6,450 nucleotides of DNA from HyVt-560 sp964577195 (lineage in GTDB: Bacteria; Pseudomonadota; Gammaproteobacteria; UWMA-0217). The stretch covers positions 1-6,450 of the forward strand of contig CAZNYF010000159.1 of assembly GCA_964577195.1 (NCBI GenBank), written 5' to 3'. Positions 1-6,450 of the stretch are shown here, in pieces (position 1 is the first letter of the stretch; the number at the start of each line of letters is the position of its first letter). Below the pieces are notes generated by a model that ran no database searches, was not told the DNA's origin, and worked only from the letters and a program-made list of their open reading frames with translations. Both the position numbers and the translations under genes were made by a program.

Positions 1-66
1 ATCAGCAGTTGTTGACACTATGCAGGTCACGGAATGAGCATTCTTCTTTAATTAACCTTTGAACTC

Positions 67-122
67 GTGGGGGCGGCACCTCGCCACGATAAAGTTAAAT
101 CGCGGCGGGGCGCCGCTCCTAC
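67..122. repeat. REPIN-like doublet: two inverted REP palindromes
   Basis: Two 24-bp elements face each other. Copy 1 is on the + strand at 67-90. It starts with GTGG and ends with CGAT. Copy 2 is on the minus strand, read from 122 down to 99. It starts with GTAG and also ends with CGAT. By eye they match at 19 of 24 positions and are separated by the 8-bp AT-rich spacer 91-98. Copy 2 contains a perfect hairpin, GCGGCG-CCC-CGCCGC. Copy 1 has a weaker one: GGCG (72-75) pairs with CGCC (82-85), and an outer CGT/ACG pairing closes it. A GTAG/GTGG tetranucleotide before a GC-rich palindrome is the hallmark of REP elements mobilised by RAYT (TnpA-REP) transposases, and an inverted pair with a short spacer is the REPIN form. 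It lies 51 bp beyond the dcd stop codon, a typical extragenic location. Copy number in the genome cannot be seen here. Confidence 0.8.
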
Positions 123-145
123 AGGAAAATTTATCGAAGAGATTG

Positions 146-183
146 CTTAGGTACGTGAGTGAAATGCACGTTACTAAGTTTTT
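146..183 (+). terminator. Candidate terminator hairpin overlapping the dcd stop codon
   Basis: The arms CTTAGGTACGTG (146-157) and CACGTTACTAAG (167-178) pair at 10 of 12 positions around a 9-base loop. On the + strand they are followed directly by TTTTT (179-183). This fits a rho-independent terminator for transcription entering from the left. On the minus strand the hairpin is preceded by AAAAA, but there is no T-run after it, so it would be a weak terminator for dcd itself. The right arm includes the dcd stop codon (174-176), and the T-run is the complement of the last dcd codons. The stem has two central mismatches and is not very GC-rich, so it could also be a simple 3'-end stem-loop. 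Confidence 0.4.
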
Positions 184-740
184 GGTAATGTCACGCCGCG
201 CTGCCCTTGATATTTGCCACCACGATCTTTGTAGGAGGTTTCACAGACTTCATCTGACTCAAAAAACAGCATCTGTGCGATGCCTTCGTTAGCATAAACC
301 TTGGCGGGCAAGGTGGTGGTATTGGAAAACTCCAAAGTCACATGCCCTTCCCATTCTGGTTCCAGTGGGGTGACGTTGACGATGATGCCACAGCGAGCAT
401 AGGTAGACTTCCCCAGGCAGATGGTCAGTACATTGCGTGGAATACGGAAATACTCGATGGTTCGCGCCAGCGCAAAGGAATTAGGCGGAATCACGCAGAC
501 ATCAGCATTCACATCAATGAAGCTGTCGTCTGAAAAATTTTTGGGGTCAACGATGGCCGAGCTGATGTTGGTGAATATTTTAAATTCCGGTGCACAACGA
601 ACATCATAGCCATAGCTGGAAGTACCGTATGAAACAATCCGGCCACCCTCGTTTTCTTTAACCTGACCCGGTTCAAACGGCTCAATCATTTTTTGTTCAT
701 CCGCCATGCGGCGAATCCAGCGATCAGATTTTATGCTCAT
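174..740 (-). CDS. dcd: dCTP deaminase
   Basis: Complete 188-residue protein. It deaminates dCTP to dUTP and ammonia in the cytoplasm; dUTPase then makes dUMP for thymidylate synthesis. The family is a homotrimer with a dUTPase-like fold. Visible motifs are SSYGYDVRC (41-49), IPPNSFALA (84-92), the phosphate-binding GKSTYAR (110-116), TPLEPEWEGHVTLEF (124-138) with the expected catalytic glutamate at E137, and a C-terminal GGKYQGQRG (174-182) near the flexible tail that closes over the nucleotide. The start MSIKSDRWIRRMA and the end GVTLPKT match, from memory, the Pseudomonas-type enzyme, which is slightly shorter than the 193-residue E. coli protein. The ATG start is chosen by this family N-terminus; I see no clear Shine-Dalgarno sequence ahead of it. 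The gene is divergent from tamA, with 222 bp between the starts, and there is no sign of damage. The sequence does not show whether it also has dUTPase activity; close relatives are monofunctional deaminases. Confidence 0.97.
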   Translation of the reverse strand: MSIKSDRWIRRMADEQKMIEPFEPGQVKENEGGRIVSYGTSSYGYDVRCAPEFKIFTNISSAIVDPKNFSDDSFIDVNADVCVIPPNSFALARTIEYFRIPRNVLTICLGKSTYARCGIIVNVTPLEPEWEGHVTLEFSNTTTLPAKVYANEGIAQMLFFESDEVCETSYKDRGGKYQGQRGVTLPKT

Positions 741-908
741 ATTTGATTATTGTTGCGTTACCGACATGAAGATAAGCAACATAGATAACCTCATCCGCAA
801 AAGCAAGCGGGCGGCTAAATTTATCCGTCTATCAGGAGAACGCGTCTTTTTTCTGCCGCTGAAATGGATTGTTTACAATGGCACATACCTATAGCATGCG
901 GTTCGCTT

Positions 909-914
909 TATAAT
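909..914 (+). promoter_or_regulatory. Candidate -10 box of the tamAB promoter
   Basis: A perfect TATAAT lies 48 bp before the tamA ATG. With the usual 17-bp spacing the -35 position (886-891) reads TACCTA, a poor match to TTGACA, and there is no TGn extension. Transcription from here would start near 921 and give a leader of about 42 bases. The poor -35 suggests a weak or activator-dependent promoter if it is real. Confidence 0.4.
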
Positions 915-962
915 CACAAATCCAACCCAGAATAACTGACTGATTTTTACGGCAAATCCAGG

Positions 963-2804
963 ATGATTCCCCTCAAACATTCCTCATTTTCTAAGCAGGT
1001 GCTACTCTACTGCATCGCGTCATTGTCTCTGATGGCAGGCGTTGCAATGGCTGAAGACAAGTCAGAACAGGTAATTGACGAAATAGCATCTTCCGAGACG
1101 AAAGAATCTGAACAGGGAAAGGTCTACGTCGAAGTCGAAGGCGTTAGCAGAAAGCACCTCACCAATGTGCTGGGATATCTCGAAATTTACCAGTTCAACA
1201 AAAAGCCCGCTCCCTCAGCAGCGCGGGTACGATATTTACATCGCGCCGCTGAAAAACAAATTATCAAAGCGCTTCAACCTTTTGGCTATTACCATGCAAG
1301 CGTAGAAGGGAAACTAGGCGAAAACGGTGATTCCTGGGAAGCACAGTATCTAATTTCGCTCGGCAAGCCGGTAATCATTGAATCAGTGGATATCAAGGTA
1401 ACGGGCGAAGCAAAAGACGATACCGAGTTTCAAAAAGCCGTCACCACAGCGAAAATAAAACTCAAAAAAGGCAACCAACTGGATCAGGCTGCTTATGAAA
1501 CACTCAAAAAACAGCTCCAGGTGCTTGCCTCACAGCGCGGCTTTTTTGATGTGAAACTCAAAGAGCACCAGATTCGCATCGATGTTGATAACAACACTGC
1601 TATTGTGACGCTGCATTACGAAACCGGTAAACGCTACCACCTCGGTAAAGTTAACTTTGAGCAAGAGATGGAGTGGCTATGGGATAACTTGCTCAACCGT
1701 TATGTGCAAATAGAATCCGGGCAGCCGTATGATGCGCGCGATTTGCAACAGCTACAGGGCGATTTAAGTAACTCGGAATATTATTCGGAAGTAGTCATTG
1801 GCGCTGCGCCCAAAACCGCCGTAGACCACGTTATTCCGATCAATGTAAAACTCAAACCACGCAAGCCACGTAAATATATTTTTGGTATTGGCTATGGAAC
1901 AGATACGGGTATTCGCGGCAAGGTCGGAATCACTGGCCGCCGTGTGAATCGTCGGGGACACAAATACACGGCTGAGGCACTGGTCTCTCAAATTCGCTAT
2001 GGAGTTGCTGGAGAATATATTATCCCCGGCAAAGATCCGCGCAATGATGCCTGGGGCATTCGCTCATCCTATGAAGAAGAACATTCCGATGCACGCGATT
2101 ATCAGGCATTTAATATTGGTGGGTATTTTCGCTATCGCGATGGTTACTGGATTAAAACTTACGCAACCGATTACCGCATAGAAGAATTTCAATTAGGCGC
2201 TGATAATCCCACCAGTTCATTATTAATTCCCAGCGTTGAGTGGAGCAGAACCTTTCCTGCCGAACTGGAAAAACGTATTTATGCTGCTCACGGCACCTGG
2301 TTACAATTACGCCTACGTGGCGGCGTAGAATCCCTCCTTTCTGATACCACCTTTATTCAACCTCTGGTTTCTGCAAAATGGATTTATAGCTTTTCACATA
2401 AGGGCAGAATCATTACGCGTGGCTCAGCAGGAACCACCATTGTCGATGACTTTTCCAAACTACCGACGACACTGAGATTTTTCACTGGTGGTGATTCCAC
2501 AGTGCGAGGCTATCAGTTTTCAATCATTGGGCCACAAGATGGCGAAGGACAAGTGGTTGGCGGCAAAAATTTAACCGAATTCAGTCTGGAATATGAATTT
2601 CCGATAAAAGAAAAATGGAGTATCGCCGCATTCATAGATGCCGGTGATGCCTTTGACGATAGCCCTGATTATAAAACAGGTGTTGGTCTTGGCTTGCACT
2701 GGAAGTCACCGATTGGGCCGGTAAGAATTGATTTTGGCCACGCACTCGAACAACCACTGGGAACCAATTTAAGATTACACCTGACTATTGGGCCGGATTT
2801 ATAA
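963..2804 (+). CDS. tamA: TamA, outer-membrane Omp85-family translocation and assembly module subunit
   Basis: Complete 613-residue protein. TamA is the outer-membrane half of the translocation and assembly module, implicated with TamB in assembling certain outer-membrane proteins and autotransporters and in envelope lipid homeostasis. Residues 1-30 form a Sec signal peptide with a likely cut after AMA. Residues 31-53 are a charged, mostly acidic linker. POTRA domains run roughly 54-133 (including LGYLEIYQF and FGYYHASVEG), 136-221 (RGFFDVKLKEH) and 225-300 (YHLGKVNFE, NSEYYSEV). The 16-strand barrel starts near 305 (YIFGIGYGTDTG). The Omp85 lid-lock motif VRGY is at 514-517, after FFTGGDST. 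The C-terminus, LHLTIGPDL, matches the TamA-type beta-signal (E. coli TamA ends similarly in GPEL). It is slightly longer than E. coli TamA (577), mainly from the linker. The ATG at 963 is the only ATG that keeps the signal peptide; an in-frame stop lies at 933-935. No properly spaced Shine-Dalgarno is seen, only AGG touching the ATG. The stop overlaps the tamB start. Confidence 0.95.
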   Translation: MIPLKHSSFSKQVLLYCIASLSLMAGVAMAEDKSEQVIDEIASSETKESEQGKVYVEVEGVSRKHLTNVLGYLEIYQFNKKPAPSAARVRYLHRAAEKQIIKALQPFGYYHASVEGKLGENGDSWEAQYLISLGKPVIIESVDIKVTGEAKDDTEFQKAVTTAKIKLKKGNQLDQAAYETLKKQLQVLASQRGFFDVKLKEHQIRIDVDNNTAIVTLHYETGKRYHLGKVNFEQEMEWLWDNLLNRYVQIESGQPYDARDLQQLQGDLSNSEYYSEVVIGAAPKTAVDHVIPINVKLKPRKPRKYIFGIGYGTDTGIRGKVGITGRRVNRRGHKYTAEALVSQIRYGVAGEYIIPGKDPRNDAWGIRSSYEEEHSDARDYQAFNIGGYFRYRDGYWIKTYATDYRIEEFQLGADNPTSSLLIPSVEWSRTFPAELEKRIYAAHGTWLQLRLRGGVESLLSDTTFIQPLVSAKWIYSFSHKGRIITRGSAGTTIVDDFSKLPTTLRFFTGGDSTVRGYQFSIIGPQDGEGQVVGGKNLTEFSLEYEFPIKEKWSIAAFIDAGDAFDDSPDYKTGVGLGLHWKSPIGPVRIDFGHALEQPLGTNLRLHLTIGPDL

Positions 2805-5800
2805 TGAAGAAAATACTCATCATTACCGGCGTTGTTTTAATGCTGATTATCCTCTCCATTATTGGCATCGCAGGTTACGCCACCGGCACGCAAAAAGGAC
2901 TGACACAAGTTCTGTCACTGGCGCAAAAATATTCACCTGGAGAATTAAGTTGGGACTCCGCGAAAGGCAAACTACTTGGCCCTCTGGATATTCAAAGTCT
3001 CAGCTACCAACAAGCAGATGGATTGCGCATCAACATGGCAGCGGCGGAGTTTGATTGGGAACCAAAACAGCTTTTATCCAAACGGTTAAGAATTAATACT
3101 TTAAACGCAACAGATATCGAGATTCACCTTCCCCCCACAAAAGAAAAAGATCCTGAAGAACCTTTTTCATTACCGGATATTCATCTACCAGTTGATTTAG
3201 ACATCCGCGAGTTAGACCTTAAAAACATTAAAATTTATCCGCACAACGCAGAGAAGCCGATTGTTATTGAAAGGCTCAACCTCACCGCTGCTTCAGAAGG
3301 CGCCTCCGTACAGGTTCTGGATTTTAAATTAAAATCACCAGAAGCCGATGCCAGCATCACCGGCACGCTTCAGCCGAGCGATGGTTACCCGATGGATATT
3401 AATCTGGACTGGGTTTATCGGCATGTTGAATTCGGTGATTTTAACGGTCAGGGAAAGATCTCGGGGGACTTGAATAAATTGCACCTTGATCATCAACTCA
3501 GTGGCAAAGCCAATGCTGTGATCAAAGCGGATATTTTTAGTCCGATGGAAGATCTATCCTGGGATGCGGATATCAAACTGGAGGTTAAAAACCCGCAGAC
3601 ATTCAGCGATCAGCTCGATGCTCAACCTGTGCATGCCGTCATTCGCTCAAGCGGCAAACCTTCCGCTTTTAATGCCGAGGGTAATCTTCAACTCAGCGCC
3701 AAACAAACAGGCCCGGCCAATCTCGACTTTAAAATAAGTGGGGACAGCCAAATCATTCATTTGAACAAAGTCCTGGTGAAGATCATTAACCGCCCTGCCG
3801 AAATTCTATTACGCGGCAATATTGAACTGGAAACACAGCAAGCCAATCTCACCGGTGAGTGGAAAAAACTCGGCTGGCCGCTGATGACTGAATCCGAATA
3901 CACTTCTGACACAGGTAGTTTCACGTTTAAAGGCTCAGCCAAAAGCTATCAGGCACAGCTTACAACCCAACTGGACGGCAACCAGTTAATCCCATTAACG
4001 GCGACCATTAAGGCCCAAGGCACCGACAAAGCGGTGGAACTCTCCAGCTTGTCAATTAAAGCTCAGGACAGCCCGTTAACGTTAACTGCCAAGGGAAAAT
4101 TCAATATTGAACAACAGAGCTTCGATGCCCAAGGCCAATGGCAATCATTAGGCTGGCCAATGCAGGGGGAAGCTCAGTTTGAAAGCCCCAGGGGCACATT
4201 CACGACATCGGGAAAAGTGGCTGATTATCAATTTGAACTCAATACAGATTTATCCGGCGCGAGCATTCCAAAAGGCAGCTGGCATCTCTCGGGGAATGGA
4301 TCAGACAAGGCATTGGCTAATTTCAAGCTCGATGGAAAAACACTCAACGGGACATTATCCTCCAACGGCAGTGCCACCTGGGACCCTCAAGTTAGCTGGG
4401 ATATCGCATTGACAGGTAAGGATATTAATCCCGGAATAAAATGGCCCGATGCCGCCGGAAAAATAGATTTAAAACTCACCTCTCAAGGCAAGCTAACCGA
4501 AGACGGGCCAGAACTAACCGCGAATATCGCCAAATTATCTGGAAAACTCAGAAACCAGCCACTCAACGGAACGGGTAAAATTTCCCTGCAAGGTAACAAT
4601 CTGGATTTAAAAAACCTGCGCATTAGCAGCGGCAACGCAAAGCTGAAACTGGATGGAAAGCTCGGAGAAATATGGGATGTAAAGTGGGATATTAATGCCA
4701 AAGACCTTGCGCAACTCGTGCCTGACTTTAAAGGATCAATTTCCGGCAAAGGCACATTGAAAGGTAGTGCAGAAAAACCCCGCGCAAAATTTAATATTCA
4801 AATTTCCGAACTCGCTGGCGCAGGCATTAAAATCAAACAATTAACTGGCAACGGTAACATTGATGTTAGCGGCAAGCAGTCGTCACGTATCAAGCTCAGA
4901 GGCAAGAAGTTGGTGCTCGCGGGACAAGACTGGAGTGATTTGTCTGTAGATGGCTCGGGCACGCCTGAGAAACATTCATTACAACTCAGTTTAAACGGCA
5001 AGCTTGCTAAAATAAAAACCGCGCTTAATGGCGGTTTAAAAGATCAAAGCTGGATTGGTCAACTCACCGAGTTGTCGGCGAATAAAACCGAATTCGGTAA
5101 CTGGAAGCTCGATCAAGCCGCTACGATTAAAGCCAATAGCAATAAGGCCAGTACCGAAGCACTCTGCTTATCGAGCAAACCAACGAAGCTTTGTGTCACC
5201 GGCAGCTGGGATGCTAAAACCGGATCAAAAGGTAAGGTTACATTAACCGAGCTGAAACCCGATCGCTTTGAAAAATATCTTCCTGCCGGCATTCAGCTGC
5301 TCACCGCGCTGAATGGAAAAGTGACCGGCACTGTCAACGCTAATGGAGAAATTGATGCCGTCGCCAAGCTGGCATTCACCCCCGGACAAATTAAAATGGA
5401 AGGAGATGGCGAACCGATTGTCATCGCGCTACGTGAGGGTAATCTGGATGCCGTGATTAAAAACAATACTGTTGATAGTAAATTAATCCTTGATCTTGGT
5501 GATACAGGAGAAATTAAAGCCGTCACTAAAATCACTGACTTCCAAAAAACTCAGGGACTCGCCGGCGTCTTTAAGGCCAAACTCACGGATCTATCTTCGA
5601 TCAGTGGTTTTGTACCGCAACTACAAGCTATCGAAGGTAAATTAAATGCCGACCTAAAGCTTAGCGGCACACTAAGCGTTCCCTTGATTTCAGGCAAACT
5701 GGCAGTAGAAAATTTCGCGACAGAAATTCCGCAGTTGGCGACAAAAATCACCGCACCAGAAATTAAAATCAGCAGCGATGGCAAAGGCCCTATTCAGCTG

Positions 5801-6450
5801 AGTGGCCTTGTGCAATCAGGAGAGGGTGAACTAACACTGAGTGGAAGTTTTGACCCGAAAACCAAGGCACTAAAAATAAAAGTCAAAGGCGATACTTTTG
5901 AAGTTGCCAGATCAAAGGTATTAAAAGCAATCATCAGCCCTGATCTGGTCATTGAATTGGATAATAATGGCATGCGTGTTGAAGGTGAAGTTCTGATTCC
6001 TAAAGCCCATATCAATGCAAAAGGTGCCAGCAGCGAAGAAGGCGTCATTTCAGTGTCTGGCGATGTTGTGATAATCGAAAATGGTGAAGTCACAGAAAAT
6101 AAAAGTGCCGCCAGCAATATGCATCTAGACGTCAAAATTATTCTTGGTGACGATATTAAAGTCGAGGTTGCTGATTTTAGCGGCGAGCTTCGTGGCAGCC
6201 TCAGAGTGCAACAAACACCTGAATTAGCGCCGCTTGGTACCGGCATGATCGAAGTCGTAAACGGTGACTATCTGGTTTATGGTCAGCAGTTAAAAATAGA
6301 ACGTGGGCGGATACTTTTTGGTGGTGGCCCAGTAGATAATCCACAGTTGGATATGAATGTTGCCCGCCGTGTAGAAGCTTATGATGTGACCGCTGGCGCG
6401 TATATTCGCGGCACCGCACAAGCACCGCAATTAGAATTATATTCAGACCC
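2804..6450 (+). CDS. tamB: TamB, inner-membrane-anchored translocation and assembly module subunit (3' end outside window)
   Basis: Partial at the right edge: 1215 codons plus two bases are visible with no in-frame stop. TamB is anchored in the inner membrane, crosses the periplasm as a long hydrophobic-grooved beta structure of the AsmA-like/bridge-like lipid-transfer type, and binds TamA. Residues 1-3 are MKK, and residues 4-25 form one uncleaved hydrophobic segment (signal anchor). The next stretch (about 30-70, KGLTQVLSLAQKYSPGELSWDSAKGKLLGPLDI) is the usual TamB start. A long beta-rich region with internal repeats follows. The conserved C-terminal TamB/DUF490 domain occupies roughly 900 onward; GTGMIEVVNGDYLVYGQ (1145-1161), RGRILFGGGPVDNPQLDM and the final ELYSDP are diagnostic. 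E. coli TamB is 1259 residues; about 100 more are expected here. The ATG shares its A with the tamA TAA (TAATG) and only a weak SD-like CCGGA precedes it, so translation is probably coupled to tamA. The only two cysteines I found are C788 and C797. Confidence 0.95.
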   Translation, partial: MKKILIITGVVLMLIILSIIGIAGYATGTQKGLTQVLSLAQKYSPGELSWDSAKGKLLGPLDIQSLSYQQADGLRINMAAAEFDWEPKQLLSKRLRINTLNATDIEIHLPPTKEKDPEEPFSLPDIHLPVDLDIRELDLKNIKIYPHNAEKPIVIERLNLTAASEGASVQVLDFKLKSPEADASITGTLQPSDGYPMDINLDWVYRHVEFGDFNGQGKISGDLNKLHLDHQLSGKANAVIKADIFSPMEDLSWDADIKLEVKNPQTFSDQLDAQPVHAVIRSSGKPSAFNAEGNLQLSAKQTGPANLDFKISGDSQIIHLNKVLVKIINRPAEILLRGNIELETQQANLTGEWKKLGWPLMTESEYTSDTGSFTFKGSAKSYQAQLTTQLDGNQLIPLTATIKAQGTDKAVELSSLSIKAQDSPLTLTAKGKFNIEQQSFDAQGQWQSLGWPMQGEAQFESPRGTFTTSGKVADYQFELNTDLSGASIPKGSWHLSGNGSDKALANFKLDGKTLNGTLSSNGSATWDPQVSWDIALTGKDINPGIKWPDAAGKIDLKLTSQGKLTEDGPELTANIAKLSGKLRNQPLNGTGKISLQGNNLDLKNLRISSGNAKLKLDGKLGEIWDVKWDINAKDLAQLVPDFKGSISGKGTLKGSAEKPRAKFNIQISELAGAGIKIKQLTGNGNIDVSGKQSSRIKLRGKKLVLAGQDWSDLSVDGSGTPEKHSLQLSLNGKLAKIKTALNGGLKDQSWIGQLTELSANKTEFGNWKLDQAATIKANSNKASTEALCLSSKPTKLCVTGSWDAKTGSKGKVTLTELKPDRFEKYLPAGIQLLTALNGKVTGTVNANGEIDAVAKLAFTPGQIKMEGDGEPIVIALREGNLDAVIKNNTVDSKLILDLGDTGEIKAVTKITDFQKTQGLAGVFKAKLTDLSSISGFVPQLQAIEGKLNADLKLSGTLSVPLISGKLAVENFATEIPQLATKITAPEIKISSDGKGPIQLSGLVQSGEGELTLSGSFDPKTKALKIKVKGDTFEVARSKVLKAIISPDLVIELDNNGMRVEGEVLIPKAHINAKGASSEEGVISVSGDVVIIENGEVTENKSAASNMHLDVKIILGDDIKVEVADFSGELRGSLRVQQTPELAPLGTGMIEVVNGDYLVYGQQLKIERGRILFGGGPVDNPQLDMNVARRVEAYDVTAGAYIRGTAQAPQLELYSD
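3854..4762 (+). repeat. Degenerate ~93-residue protein repeats within TamB
   Basis: The pattern Gx-W-x(4)-GWP, then a short strand segment, recurs in the translated protein. GEWKKLGWPL begins at residue 351 and GQWQSLGWPM at 444. DIALTGKDINPGIKWPDAAGKIDL has its WP tryptophan at 547, and DINAKDLAQLVPDFKGSISGKG has the equivalent V at 639. The aligned positions 358, 451, 547 and 639 are 93, 96 and 92 residues apart. The first two copies are clearly alike; the later ones share only the outline. This is protein-level repetition of a beta-sheet unit, as expected in AsmA/TamB-like proteins, not a DNA repeat. Confidence 0.55.

Noticed and set aside
12..17. Perfect TTGACA -35 box near the left edge
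   Set aside because: No acceptable -10 lies 16-18 bp downstream (34-41 reads ATGAGCAT), and no gene starts after it on the + strand.
1..62. Possible C-terminal tail of an upstream + strand gene (open frames ending at 35-37 or 60-62)
   Set aside because: Eleven and nineteen codons are too few to recognise or distinguish from chance; needs flanking sequence.
59..292. 77-residue + strand ORF across the left end
   Set aside because: It runs through the REP pair and then antisense to dcd; its sequence is explained by those features.
795..810. Short CCGC/GCGG inverted repeat in the intergenic region
   Set aside because: Only four pairs, with no T-run or known operator pattern; below what I would call a feature.
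766..894. Small + strand ORF (42 residues from the ATG at 766; 62 if begun at 706) in the dcd-tamA gap
   Set aside because: The longer version begins inside dcd antisense; neither has a Shine-Dalgarno sequence, and the composition shows no recognisable motif. Most likely chance.
1999..2181. 60-residue + strand ORF inside tamA
   Set aside because: Lies in a different frame within the continuous TamA barrel coding sequence.
2788..3054. 88-residue + strand ORF at the tamA-tamB junction
   Set aside because: Out of frame with tamB, which has the family N-terminus and signal anchor over the same bases.
5794..6246. 150-residue minus-strand ORF, with several shorter minus-strand ORFs between 4483 and 6425
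   Set aside because: Low-complexity S/L/P-rich translations antisense to the well-supported tamB frame; shadows of its codon use.

Overview
The window reads as chromosomal DNA of a gammaproteobacterium. The dCTP deaminase is the 188-residue form, and from memory its sequence is almost that of Pseudomonas and related genera (Pseudomonadales/Cellvibrionales-like). The TamA/TamB pair and a GTAG/GTGG-type REP doublet fit the same assignment. I cannot name the genus from the sequence alone.

Layout. Positions 1-173 hold no gene I can support. They contain two 24-bp REP-like palindromes in inverted orientation (67-122, a REPIN-like unit), then an imperfect hairpin (146-178) that overlaps the dcd stop codon and is followed by five T on the + strand. 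The dcd gene lies on the minus strand (174-740). A 222-bp divergent intergenic region (741-962) follows and carries a perfect TATAAT box at 909-914. Then come tamA (963-2804, +) and tamB (2804 to beyond the right edge, +). The two tam genes overlap by a single base (TAATG).

Function. dcd makes dUTP from dCTP for thymidylate synthesis and stands alone here, transcribed away from the others. tamA and tamB form an envelope operon. TamA is an Omp85-family outer-membrane beta-barrel with three periplasmic POTRA domains. TamB is an inner-membrane-anchored, very long periplasmic protein that spans the periplasm and docks on TamA. Together they form the translocation and assembly module, implicated in inserting some outer-membrane proteins and in moving phospholipids to the outer membrane. 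The visible tamB frame is open without a stop for 1215 codons and ends inside the conserved C-terminal TamB (DUF490) domain, so only roughly the last hundred residues are missing.

I see no sign of a new defence, mobile or biosynthetic system; this is mostly core genome. The points most worth a second look are the REPIN-like doublet, the hairpin over the dcd stop codon, and the roughly 93-residue repeat period inside TamB.
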